Source: Myxococcales bacterium (GTDB lineage: Bacteria; Myxococcota_A; UBA9160; UBA4427). Taken from it: a stretch of 46,804 bases of DNA. The position numbers and the translations under genes are program-made. The notes under the pieces are model-generated. The model searched no databases. It was given only the letters and a program-made list of their open reading frames with translations, and was not told the DNA's origin. Shown in pieces: positions 7,555-15,914 of the stretch. Location: the NCBI GenBank assembly GCA_022563535.1, contig JADFNE010000034.1, positions 1 through 46,804 of the forward strand, read 5' to 3'. Numbering within the stretch: the first letter of the stretch is position 1; each line of letters begins with the position of its first letter.

Positions 7555-8391
7555 ATGCTCGAAGCAACAGACACTGTCCACTCGGTTCTATTGCTCGAGG
7601 ACGACCGACATTTCCAGGCGGTGGTCCGGGAGATTCTGGAGGGCAGTGGTGTCGAGACTGAGGTGGTTTCATGTATCAAAGAGGCAAAGCAGTCTTTCAC
7701 CGAGAAACACTATGACATGCTGATGGTCGACGGACTGCTTCCGGATGGCACGGGCATCGACTTCATTCGCTGGGTCCGGGTGAGCCGACCCGAGATTCCG
7801 ATCATCTACGTTTCGAGTTTCTTTCGGGATGCCACCACATACCAAACCCTCAAATACGAACTACAAGTCGACAAGGTCCTGCCAAAGCAGATCACATCGG
7901 ATCTCCTTGCCGAGGAGATCGCCGAGGTATTCATAAAGCACGACCTGAGCAATGTGACTCTGATCGGTGGCAAGTCGGGGAGGCCCGATGAGGGCAACGA
8001 AGCCTTCGAACGAGCCCTGCAAGAAAAACTCGATGACTTCGAAGCAGCCCTGCAGCAACGGATCGATGAGGTTCGCCGTTCCATCGAGGCAGCGCATCAC
8101 AATTCCAACAACGAGATCGTTCTACTCGAGGCGATCCGGATCGTTCACTCCCTGGTGGGAACGGCAGGCTCGTTTGGTCACGACGAGATCTCGAGCTCGC
8201 TTGCGATGGTGGAGCGGGTTCTTCGCACAGCGGTGGAAAATCCATCGAACCTTTTGACTGAGCACTGGGACTTGATCGTGCTCGCAGTGGATCAGTTGAC
8301 GCGAATCCATACCCTCGAGAATCCGGACTCCGCTCAGCAGCAGGACGCCTCCGCGACATTGCCGGATGAAGAGCATCCAAGCTCGAGCTAG
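7555..8391 (+). CDS. Receiver-Hpt phosphorelay protein
   Basis: The 278-residue protein begins with a receiver (VLLLEDD at 11-17, phosphoacceptor D59 in LMVDGLLPDGTG, conserved Lys K111). A helical linker of about 60 residues follows, then a histidine phosphotransfer-like helix, IVHSLVGTAGSFGHDEI, with H198 in the position of H-x-L-K-G-s-a-g-x-f-G. The usual Lys after the His-x-Leu is replaced by Val. The domain pair suggests phosphate moves between an Asp and a His inside one protein, perhaps to the lone receiver encoded just upstream (ATG directly after that gene's TAA). Its stop codon shares CTAG with the stop of the convergent CoA-transferase gene. Domain calls are good; direction of phosphate flow is unknown. 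Confidence 0.8.
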   Translation: MLEATDTVHSVLLLEDDRHFQAVVREILEGSGVETEVVSCIKEAKQSFTEKHYDMLMVDGLLPDGTGIDFIRWVRVSRPEIPIIYVSSFFRDATTYQTLKYELQVDKVLPKQITSDLLAEEIAEVFIKHDLSNVTLIGGKSGRPDEGNEAFERALQEKLDDFEAALQQRIDEVRRSIEAAHHNSNNEIVLLEAIRIVHSLVGTAGSFGHDEISSSLAMVERVLRTAVENPSNLLTEHWDLIVLAVDQLTRIHTLENPDSAQQQDASATLPDEEHPSSS

Positions 8392-10778
8392 AGGAGCTTG
8401 AACTCCTTCGGCGGGTCCTCGAGCACTCCTTCCTGTATCAACGCCTCGATCTCGGTTTGCGACAGGCCGAGCACGCGCTCTGCAATTTCTCGTGTGTGCT
8501 CGCCGAGCATGGGTGCGGGCTTGATGATCACTTCGGGCAGGTCGCTGCCCAGGAAGAGTGGGCCTTCCAGCAGGATGGCTTCGAAGTCCGGCTGGATGAC
8601 GAGCTTTGGATAACCGCGATGCGTGAGTTGTGGATCGGACATGTGGTGTTCCGGGTGGGCCACGATCCCGGCCGGCACACTCACGCTCTGCAGGGTCTCC
8701 ATGACCGCGCGCGGGGTGCGTCCTCGAGTCCATTCGCAGAGGGCGCTGTCGATTTCATCGCGTGCAGCGAACCGTCCTTCTTGCGCGTCGAAAGCCAGAG
8801 TGGCGGTCCAGTCGGGATCACCGATCGCCTTCTTCAGCCGCTGCCACTCGGCGTCGGATCGCACGTTGATCACGCACCACTCGTCTTCGCCTTCGCACGG
8901 GTAGCAACCCCACGGCGTACCTCGATCGCTCGCATTACCGAGGGGCTTTGCGCTACCGGGATCGAGGCTCTCCTGTGCAAACAGGTCTGCCATCAAGCCA
9001 ATGGGCGTTTCGAATTGAGCCGCGTCGTGATGACTCCCGCGCCCAGTGTGCTCGCGCGCGATCAACCCGGCGAGCAAGCTCAAAATACCGATCCGCCCGA
9101 CCAGGTGGTCCGGGTGCACGGCGGTCGAGCCCGCGGGACTCTCCGCGTCTTCGGGGTAGTTCCACAGGTATTGCAGCCCGCTCACGGGATGGGTGTTCGG
9201 TCCGTAACCAATCCAGTTCTTCCAGGGTCCGTAGGTGCCGAGGCTCTGACTCGAAAAACTGACGATGCGGGGATTCATTTCGCGCAGCTGCTCGACGCCG
9301 AAACCGAGTTTCTCCATCGTGCCGGTTGCGTTGTTCTCAATGAAGACGTCGGCGTCCCGAATCAGCTGACGAACCAGCTCCCTGCCCTTCTCCCCGGTGA
9401 TGTCCACTCCGAAGCTCTTCTTGCTCCGACTTGAAGAAAGAAACGATGGATTCATGTAGCTGCCCATGATCACCCGGATGAAGTCGGGTGCGTCACTCGA
9501 CTCAACCTTGATCACCTCTGCGCCGTACTCGGCAAACAAACGACCGGTCTCGACACCTACCGCACCAACCCCGAAGTCGATGACCCGCAGACCTCTGAGC
9601 GGATAACCGTCTTCCGGCGGGTTCGGAGCGCGCTCCAACAGCTTTGCGATGGCGGCGCGATCTTCCACGTTCGACCAGCCGCCCGCTCCGAGTTCGCCGA
9701 GTTCCGGCGGGCCCGTCCGTGGCCCCGCGCGCTCGCCGTCGATCGTGACGAAACCAGAAGCGACCTTGGCTTCGATTCCGGGCGCAACCGGAAGCATGCG
9801 AAAAGTCTCGCGTCCCCGGGTGTGCTCGTTTTCGATCACTTCGTCGGGCAGAAGCAGTGGCGTCGCTGGAATGCCTCGACGCTGGGCCTCGCGAGCAATG
9901 TCTACTTTGTCCTTGTCCGCGAAGAAGCGTTCGAGAACGGCCACGATCTTGGGGAGATCGATCAGGCGGTTGATGAACTGATCATACTTCGGATCCATCA
10001 ATTCTTCGGGCTCGCCCACCCATGCAAGCAAGCCCCGCCAATGCTTCGGTACGAGAATAATCATCCGAATGAACCCGTTCGCGCAGCGATACAGGGTGTA
10101 GATCCCCGAGCCCGAGCGGTGCCCGAGGTCGGGATTCAGCGAGTAGTTGGGCAGTGACCAGTCCGTGAGACCTGCAACCGCGTCCATGGTCGAGACGTCG
10201 ACGTGCTGTCCAACCCCGGTGTGGATGCGCTTGTAGAACGCCAGCAGGCTGCCGAACGCACCGGCGATCCCAGCCACGTCGTAGGCGAGATTTCCGGGGA
10301 TCATGACCGGCGGCTTTGCCGCGATACCCGCCCGGTGCAGCATGCCGCCCATCGCAACGCCGACCATGTTCGTGCCCTGGTAGTCCGCGTAGGGACCATC
10401 CTGCCCGAAGTCACTGATCGAGGTCACGATCAGCTGCGGATACCGCGCTCGCAGGGTTTCGGCGTCGAGCCCCAGGCGCTTCTGGGTTCCGGGGTGCGAT
10501 GATTCGACCAGTACGTCCGCCTCGCTCACCAGCGCATCGAGCCGTTCGCGTCCGGACTCGGTATCGAGGTCGATGACCACACCGCGCTTGCCCATGTTGC
10601 GAACCGCGAAGTAGAGGCTCGTCCCGTCCGGCGCAAACGGCGAGAGGGTCCGGGAGAATGCGCCCTCCGGCGGCTCTACGCGAATGACTTCGGCACCGAG
10701 GTCGGCCAGGATACGGCCACAAAGTTCGCCTTTCTCGTCCGCCAGATCGACGACACGAACTCCACTGAGGGGGCGCAT
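8388..10778 (-). CDS. Tandem-duplicated CaiB/BaiF family III CoA-transferase
   Basis: At 796 residues this is twice the family's usual length of about 400. Both halves begin alike (LSGVRVVDL near 4-12 and LRGLRVIDFG near 394-402) and repeat the landmarks A-E-V-I-(R/K)-V-E, D-L/I-x-x-x-x-G and a central G-x-G-x-H segment. The first half has the expected catalytic Asp (D199 in DVSTMDAVAGL). By eye the equivalent place in the second half is Glu (E590 in AAQFETPIGL). Family members move CoA between acids or, in the racemase branch, epimerise 2-methylacyl-CoA; all are cytosolic. A good ribosome site (AAGGAG) precedes ATG 10778. It diverges from the thioesterase operon, so a shared acyl-CoA pathway is likely. 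The substrate is unknown. Confidence 0.88.
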   Translation of the reverse strand: MRPLSGVRVVDLADEKGELCGRILADLGAEVIRVEPPEGAFSRTLSPFAPDGTSLYFAVRNMGKRGVVIDLDTESGRERLDALVSEADVLVESSHPGTQKRLGLDAETLRARYPQLIVTSISDFGQDGPYADYQGTNMVGVAMGGMLHRAGIAAKPPVMIPGNLAYDVAGIAGAFGSLLAFYKRIHTGVGQHVDVSTMDAVAGLTDWSLPNYSLNPDLGHRSGSGIYTLYRCANGFIRMIILVPKHWRGLLAWVGEPEELMDPKYDQFINRLIDLPKIVAVLERFFADKDKVDIAREAQRRGIPATPLLLPDEVIENEHTRGRETFRMLPVAPGIEAKVASGFVTIDGERAGPRTGPPELGELGAGGWSNVEDRAAIAKLLERAPNPPEDGYPLRGLRVIDFGVGAVGVETGRLFAEYGAEVIKVESSDAPDFIRVIMGSYMNPSFLSSSRSKKSFGVDITGEKGRELVRQLIRDADVFIENNATGTMEKLGFGVEQLREMNPRIVSFSSQSLGTYGPWKNWIGYGPNTHPVSGLQYLWNYPEDAESPAGSTAVHPDHLVGRIGILSLLAGLIAREHTGRGSHHDAAQFETPIGLMADLFAQESLDPGSAKPLGNASDRGTPWGCYPCEGEDEWCVINVRSDAEWQRLKKAIGDPDWTATLAFDAQEGRFAARDEIDSALCEWTRGRTPRAVMETLQSVSVPAGIVAHPEHHMSDPQLTHRGYPKLVIQPDFEAILLEGPLFLGSDLPEVIIKPAPMLGEHTREIAERVLGLSQTEIEALIQEGVLEDPPKEFKLL

Positions 10779-10984
10779 CCACTACTCCTTCTTTGCTTTC
10801 TTTCGAGCTGCATTGAAGTGCTGCGACGTACCGGGTCTTGTCGGGCGAGAGATTCGCCGAGATGCCCAACTCAGACTTCGTCGTTGAGATTACCGCACCT
10901 GGCTCGGTCAGGATTCTTCAACAGGCTGCTAGCGAGAATCACGGACTTCCCGACAACACCTTCGGAAAGCGTTATTTTTAGTCC

Positions 10985-11461
10985 ATGGCACCTGTCTTCG
11001 ACGAGTATCGCGATCGCGTCCTCCCCGAGTGGATCGACGAGAACCGGCACCTCAACATGGGGTACTACGTCGTCGTCTTCGACTTCGCAACGGATTCGTG
11101 GCTCGCCCACATTGGTATCGACGCCGCGCACAAGCAGAAGCATAAGATCACGACCTTCACCCTGGAGGCTCACGTGAATTATCTGCACGAGGTACGTGAG
11201 GGCGATCCATTGGCGTTCTCCACGCAACTGCTCGGCTTTGATGAGAAGCGCATTCACTACATTCATACCATGCGGCATGCGGAGGAAGGCTATGTGGCGG
11301 CGACCAACGAGCTGATGAGCCTGCACGTGAGCCAACTGACCCGACGGGCCGCGCCGATGGCGACTTCGGTGCAGGAATGCCTGGCGCGCTTGCTCAACGC
11401 GCACACTGAGGAAGCACCGCCTGCCCAGGTTGGGCGGCACGTGGGTTTCAGCCAGCAGTAG
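10985..11461 (+). CDS. Hot-dog fold acyl-CoA thioesterase
   Basis: The 158-residue protein has the hot-dog thioesterase signature near its start: WIDENRHLNMGYYVVVFD corresponds to the family's D-x-N-x-H-x-N-x-x-x-Y active-site helix. TFTLEAHVNYLHEVREGD then forms the central strand with the usual v-x-Y-l-x-e-v-x-x-G-D pattern. Such enzymes hydrolyse acyl-CoA to acid plus CoA. The general look is close to the small thioesterases found with carnitine/betaine catabolism, but I cannot fix the substrate. It is first of three tightly spaced plus-strand genes (17 bases to the CoA-transferase gene), and shares a 206-base divergent spacer with the CaiB/BaiF gene. Confidence 0.8.
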   Translation: MAPVFDEYRDRVLPEWIDENRHLNMGYYVVVFDFATDSWLAHIGIDAAHKQKHKITTFTLEAHVNYLHEVREGDPLAFSTQLLGFDEKRIHYIHTMRHAEEGYVAATNELMSLHVSQLTRRAAPMATSVQECLARLLNAHTEEAPPAQVGRHVGFSQQ

Positions 11462-11478
11462 ACAAGGAGAGCTTCGAG

Positions 11479-12792
11479 GTGGCCGACGCGCAAGCCCAGT
11501 ACCGATCGAAGTTGATGACGGCCGAGGAGGCCGCCGCAGGGATCCCGGACGGCGCACTGATTGCCCAGGGCAATACCATCGGGGAACCCCAGGCGATGTT
11601 GGAAGCCATCGCCCAGCGCGCCCGCAATGGCGGATTTCGCGACGGAATCACCATGATGGCCCTGCTGCCCATGGCCACGAGTGCCCGAACGATTCTCGCG
11701 CCCGAGGTGCGTGACGTCATCAAGTGGAAATCGCTGTTTACCTCGGGCATCGATCGCGGCCTGGTCCAGGGCGGAGAGTCCGATTTCATGCCCGCTTTCT
11801 TCCACCAGCTCCCGCGTATCTTCACCGAGTTTCTGGACATCGACGTTGCCGTCGTCGTCGTATCTCCCGTCGACAAGAACGGTTACATGAGCCTCGGTGT
11901 CAGCATTGACACTGCCGTCGCCGCCATCGCCAAGGCGAAATACGTCGTCGCAGAGGTCAACCGACATATGCCGCGGGTACACGGCACAGGTTGGGTTCAT
12001 GTCTCCGAGGTAGACGCAATCGTCGAATACGATACGCCGCTGACCGAATTGCCCGTCGCCCCGGACCGCGAGGAAGACAAGGCGATGGGCGAGATGATTT
12101 CCGCGATGATTCCGAACGGCGCCTGCATCCAGCTCGGCATCGGAGGTGTACCGAGCGCGGTCGCGAAGAGCTTGCTCGACCACGAGGATCTCGGCATTCA
12201 CACTGAGATGTTCGTCGACGCGATGGTCGACCTGATCGAGTCGGGCGTCGCAAACGGATCCAAGAAGACCTTCCATCCGGGGAAAGCAATATTTACCTTT
12301 GCCGCGGGTTCCCAGCGCATGTACGACTTCGTGGACGACAACCCGCACATCGAGGCACACCCCGTTTCGTATGTGAACTACCCCCCAAACATCGCAAAGA
12401 ACGACAATCTCGTGTCGGTGAACTCCACGATCGAGATCGACCTCACCGGGCAGTGCTGTTCGGAGTCGATGGGTCCCCGGCAGTGGAGCGGCACCGGCGG
12501 CCAACACGACTACGCCCGGGGCGCATTCGATTCCAAGGGTGGCAAGTCGATCATCGCCTTCTACTCGACGGCAAAGAGCGGCCAGGTCTCTCGCGTCGTC
12601 CCGATGCTCACGCCGGGCGCAGTCGTAACCACCCCCCGCTGCGAGGTGCACTGGCTCGTCTCCGAATACGGGGCAACGAATCTCAAGGGAAAGTCTCTGC
12701 GCGAGCGCGCCACCGCAATCATCGGCCTGGCTCATCCGAAGTTCCGCGACGAGCTGACTGCCGCGGCGAAGGAACTGCATTACATTTCGTGA
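11479..12792 (+). CDS. Family I CoA-transferase, 4-hydroxybutyrate/acetate CoA-transferase type
   Basis: The 437-residue length and layout match the 4-hydroxybutyrate CoA-transferase/acetyl-CoA hydrolase group. Residues 216-228 (CIQLGIGGVPSAV) form the CoA-binding glycine turn. HTEMFVDAMVD places E243 where the family's catalytic Glu sits, and VNSTIEIDLTGQ (314-325) is a conserved downstream motif. Such enzymes swap CoA between an acyl-CoA and a free acid through a glutamyl-CoA thioester. GTG 11479 follows AAGGAG by about ten bases. It sits between the thioesterase and the P450 with gaps under 20 bases, so the three are one operon. It probably activates the pathway substrate using another acyl-CoA as donor. 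Confidence 0.88.
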   Translation: MADAQAQYRSKLMTAEEAAAGIPDGALIAQGNTIGEPQAMLEAIAQRARNGGFRDGITMMALLPMATSARTILAPEVRDVIKWKSLFTSGIDRGLVQGGESDFMPAFFHQLPRIFTEFLDIDVAVVVVSPVDKNGYMSLGVSIDTAVAAIAKAKYVVAEVNRHMPRVHGTGWVHVSEVDAIVEYDTPLTELPVAPDREEDKAMGEMISAMIPNGACIQLGIGGVPSAVAKSLLDHEDLGIHTEMFVDAMVDLIESGVANGSKKTFHPGKAIFTFAAGSQRMYDFVDDNPHIEAHPVSYVNYPPNIAKNDNLVSVNSTIEIDLTGQCCSESMGPRQWSGTGGQHDYARGAFDSKGGKSIIAFYSTAKSGQVSRVVPMLTPGAVVTTPRCEVHWLVSEYGATNLKGKSLRERATAIIGLAHPKFRDELTAAAKELHYIS

Positions 12793-12806
12793 AAGGAGTT
12801 CACCCC

Positions 12807-14090
12807 ATGATCCCCCGAGAAGTAATTTCTCCGAAAGAAATTGTGCTCAGTGACCCTTCATTCTGGGTGCGCCCTCTCGAAGAACGCGAGGGTGGTTTTC
12901 GTTCCCTGCGCCGCGAGCTGCCGATTTCGTTTCACCAGGAGTTGGAATTACCCGCGGACATGCTCATGCCGAAGGGCCCGGGCTTCTGGGCCATCGTCAA
13001 GCACGAGGACATCCTTCACGTGAGCCGCAACCCCGAGCTCTTCATTTCGGGCAAGGGCAGCACCATCGGCGACATGCCGGAACAATTGCTCGAGTTCATG
13101 GGCAGCCTCATCAACATGGACAAACCCCGTCACACGCGGTTGCGCAAGATCATTTCTCGAGGCTTTACCCCCGCCATGATTGCGCGGGCCGAGGCGAGTG
13201 TGGAACGAGCCGTTCACACCATCATGCGCAACGTCTCCGAAAAGGGCGAGTGCGAGTTCGTGAGCGAGATCGCCGGGCGCCTTCCCCTGGTGATCATCTG
13301 CGACATGATGGGGATCCCCGAAAGCCAGTACGACTTCGTCTCGGAGCAGGCCAACGTCATCGTCGGTGCCGGAAGTGGAGACCCGGACTTCGTGAGCGAC
13401 CTCAGCCAGATGCTCCCCCGACTGATGACCGCCGTGACTTCGATCGGCGAACTTTGCAAAGAGATCGCGAAGAAACGCCGGACGGATCCGACCGATGACC
13501 TCACCTCCGCACTGGTAAATGCCGAGATCGACGGAGAGACTATGTCCGACGAGGAACTCGTCTCGTTCTTCATCCTGCTTTCGGTGGCGGGCAATGAGAC
13601 GACGCGCAACGCCATCTGTCACGGCCTGATTGCCCTGGATGAACATCCCGAGCAACGGGAGTCATGGAAGAACGACTTCGAGGGGCTCGCCCCTACGGCG
13701 GCAGACGAAATCATTCGCTGGGCTACCCCGGTAATACATTTTCGTCGCACTGCGGCCCAGGACACGGAGATCCGAGGCCAGAAGATCCGGGAGGGAGAGA
13801 AAGTGGTCCTGTGGTACAACTCGGCCAATCGCGACGAAGAGGTCTTCGATGATCCCTATCGTTTCGATCTCCAGCGCAATCCGAATCCCCATATTGCCTT
13901 TGGCGGACCCGGCCCCCACTTCTGCCTCGGCGCACATCTCGCACGCCGCGAAGTGACCATCATGTTCCGCGAGCTCTTTCGCTGCATGCCGGACATCCAC
14001 GTCCTGGGAGAACCCAAGAGGCTGCAGTCGAACTTCATTCACGGCATCAAGGAAATGCGCTGCGAGTTCACTCCCAGCAAGGTGGACTGA
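12807..14090 (+). CDS. Cytochrome P450
   Basis: The 427-residue soluble P450 has every key element: I-helix AGNETT at 261-266, the E301-x-x-R304 pair of the K helix, and heme loop FGGPGPHFCLGAHLAR with the thiolate ligand C373. The opening (S-D-P-S-F-W-V-R-P, then LRRELPISFHQE) resembles the bacterial CYP124/125/142 group that hydroxylates ends of sterol side chains and branched lipids, so a lipid-like substrate is a reasonable guess. ATG 12807 has AAGGAG eight bases before it. No ferredoxin or reductase gene is adjacent. The stop (TGA 14088-14090) abuts the stop of the convergent methyltransferase gene. Confidence 0.92.
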   Translation: MIPREVISPKEIVLSDPSFWVRPLEEREGGFRSLRRELPISFHQELELPADMLMPKGPGFWAIVKHEDILHVSRNPELFISGKGSTIGDMPEQLLEFMGSLINMDKPRHTRLRKIISRGFTPAMIARAEASVERAVHTIMRNVSEKGECEFVSEIAGRLPLVIICDMMGIPESQYDFVSEQANVIVGAGSGDPDFVSDLSQMLPRLMTAVTSIGELCKEIAKKRRTDPTDDLTSALVNAEIDGETMSDEELVSFFILLSVAGNETTRNAICHGLIALDEHPEQRESWKNDFEGLAPTAADEIIRWATPVIHFRRTAAQDTEIRGQKIREGEKVVLWYNSANRDEEVFDDPYRFDLQRNPNPHIAFGGPGPHFCLGAHLARREVTIMFRELFRCMPDIHVLGEPKRLQSNFIHGIKEMRCEFTPSKVD

Positions 14091-14906
14091 TCAGCCGACG
14101 AGTCTGCGTTTCAGCAGGCGCAGGGGCTGCAAGAATCGGGCGACTTTGATATCGAGACTGAGATCGCGCAAGCGGCCTTGATTGATCCCCTGGTCGCTCC
14201 AACCGCAGACAACCTGATCCAGAACCTTCTCGTAGGTGTAACAATCGTAGTGGGGACTGTCGCGCACCTTGCTGACCAGACGATAGGCCGGCTCCATGCT
14301 GAGAAAATCTGCCAGCATGCGCACGCTGTTGATCTCGACGTTGTCGATCACCAATATGCTGCCCGCGCGCAGATGACGGTCGATGAAGTGAAAGTCGAGC
14401 ATCGGAAATGGAAAGCTGTGATTGCCGTCCATCAGGGCCACGTCGACGGGAGCGTCGGGCACGAGAGATGGCAGCGCGACGTCTGAGGATTCGCCGAGAA
14501 ACTCCACATTGTCTCGCCAGAGATCGTGATTTTCGAGGAATTCGCGCACCAGCTGATTGGCCGTGCGATCGGGATTGATGCAGTAGTGCTTGGCGACTGC
14601 CGCAGCGAAGACCACGGTCGAGTGGCCGCCGCCAATCTCGAGGGTGGTGTGTTCGGGGCGCAGCAGCTGGCTCACCGCCTCCAGACTGTCGGAGGGGAGT
14701 GCCGCGGAGGCGCGGGCATATTGTCCCGTCTCCATCCCGCCCCCGTCGCGAAACAACCGCTCACTGCTGTCCAGCTCCTGGGTTTGGCTGCGCAGCTGGA
14801 AGAGCGGATTTTCTCGCTTCAGCAGCGCGAGGGTCTCGCCGGGGCTTTGCTCAGCACCTCGATCGGATTCGGAATAGACGCGGGCGCTGCCGGTCGACCG
14901 GTTCAT
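14091..14906 (-). CDS. Class I SAM-dependent methyltransferase-like protein
   Basis: This 271-residue protein has a Rossmann methyltransferase core: LEIGGGHST (89-97) is the SAM-binding glycine loop. VDVALMDGNHSFPF (154-167) is the following acidic strand, with the D-G-x-H seen in the Methyltransf_24-type group, and GSILVIDNVEI (182-192) is the next strand. The C-terminus is basic. Relatives often sit in surface-sugar or secondary-metabolite loci; the acceptor here is unknown. The gene is convergent with the P450, the two stops forming TGATCA, so it is probably not part of that operon. A further 152 bases separate its start from the PEP-CTERM gene upstream on the same strand. Confidence 0.75.
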   Translation of the reverse strand: MNRSTGSARVYSESDRGAEQSPGETLALLKRENPLFQLRSQTQELDSSERLFRDGGGMETGQYARASAALPSDSLEAVSQLLRPEHTTLEIGGGHSTVVFAAAVAKHYCINPDRTANQLVREFLENHDLWRDNVEFLGESSDVALPSLVPDAPVDVALMDGNHSFPFPMLDFHFIDRHLRAGSILVIDNVEINSVRMLADFLSMEPAYRLVSKVRDSPHYDCYTYEKVLDQVVCGWSDQGINQGRLRDLSLDIKVARFLQPLRLLKRRLVG

Positions 14907-15058
14907 TTCTCAATCCTCAAGGGGGGGAGGTAAAACGTCCCGGTCATCAGTGTCCTGCCCATATCGGTTCGTCGGGACGCTTTCTAGAGGCCATCGGGAG
15001 AGGCGTCCAATGGCGTTCGATTTTGTCGACCGGAACGCAACGGATATCGCACGCGAGC

Positions 15059-15724
15059 TTATGCTCGGGCTCGGCGCGTGTCCCGTCTGACGATTGCGAG
15101 CACCGCAATCCCAAGGCCGACGAGTACGGCCGTAGATGGTTCGGGAACCACGCCACCGATTGTCTCGGACGACGCACCCGTCACAAGGCTGGTCCCCTGG
15201 ATGTGCGCCGCCATTTGAACCTGAAGCGCTCCTCCGGCGGTCGACGACATTTTCAGTAGATGCGTGACCGACAAATCCCCGAACGCCGAGAGGGTGAAGC
15301 TCGCTACCTGGAGCGTGTCATTCCCCATCTCGCCGGCACCGTTGCCGAACTCCACAGCCCAATCGAAGGAACTCCCAGCACCGCCAGTCACCTCAGGATC
15401 GGCGACGAGAACGTACTCGGTATTCGGCGCGTTCGTATCGCTGATCGCAGGTCCCACGAAGTCGTCCGCGAAATTGAAATAGAATGTCTGCAGATCGGCG
15501 GCCGGCCCCAGTTCATCGAGATTGAGTGAGATCAAGAAATCCAATGCGCCGTCGTTCTCGGATATCTCTACCGTGGCATACGGCCCAGTGACACCGGTAT
15601 CGAACTCGGTGTTGAGATCAAAACTCACCGCGGCAGCGGTGCCAGACACCATTAAAGCAACCCACAGGATGACCAGGGCAGAAATATGCCGGGATCGAGC
15701 GATCCCGACGACAGCACTCCACAT
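15059..15724 (-). CDS. PEP-CTERM envelope protein
   Basis: The 221-residue protein has an N-terminal signal sequence (hydrophobic 14-32, A-A-A cleavage region). A Ser/Thr/Gly-rich, probably beta-rich body follows. The end is a tripartite sorting tail: VPEPS (193-197), hydrophobic helix (198-212) and an Arg cluster (213-220). Proteins with this tail are cut by an exosortase at the inner membrane and delivered to the outer surface or extracellular matrix. No exosortase is in the window. The ATG at 15724 is preceded by GGAGAGG, part of which can pair in a small hairpin (15733-15762). The gene follows a YfiR-like and a TonB-receptor gene on the same strand, 190 bases downstream of YfiR, so it may belong to that unit. 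Confidence 0.88.
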   Translation of the reverse strand: MWSAVVGIARSRHISALVILWVALMVSGTAAAVSFDLNTEFDTGVTGPYATVEISENDGALDFLISLNLDELGPAADLQTFYFNFADDFVGPAISDTNAPNTEYVLVADPEVTGGAGSSFDWAVEFGNGAGEMGNDTLQVASFTLSAFGDLSVTHLLKMSSTAGGALQVQMAAHIQGTSLVTGASSETIGGVVPEPSTAVLVGLGIAVLAIVRRDTRRARA

Positions 15725-15732
15725 GAAAACCT

Positions 15733-15762
15733 CTCCAGATTCGAGCAGCAGTTGCTCCGGAG
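15733..15762 (-). promoter_or_regulatory. Hairpin over the PEP-CTERM ribosome-binding site
   Basis: CTCC (15733-15736) can pair with GGAG (15759-15762), and GAGCA (15743-15747) with TGCTC (15753-15757). In the minus-strand mRNA the 3' arm of the outer stem is the Shine-Dalgarno GGAG about nine bases before the ATG at 15724. The structure could damp translation. The stem is short and an internal loop separates the two helices, so the effect is uncertain. Confidence 0.35.
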
Positions 15763-15914
15763 TGATGTGGTTTTGCGCATGGATTTATGGCAAAGAAAAT
15801 CCAACCCTTTTCAGGTTTTGTTGGCACCCCCGCCTCAGGGAACCGCTCTCGGCCCGGTCTGGAGCCTCTGCTCCCCCGATTGGGGGCCTTTGAAGGTCTC
15901 GCCAGAAACGCTTG

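Noticed and set aside
12453-12806. Fusion of the P450 to an upstream extension of about 118 residues.
   Set aside because: The extension is another frame of the CoA-transferase gene; ATG 12807 has a strong ribosome site.
15789-15804. Near-sigma54 sequence upstream of the PEP-CTERM gene on the minus strand (TTGGATTTTCTTTGCC).
   Set aside because: GG and GC are one base too close and the -24 element matches poorly.
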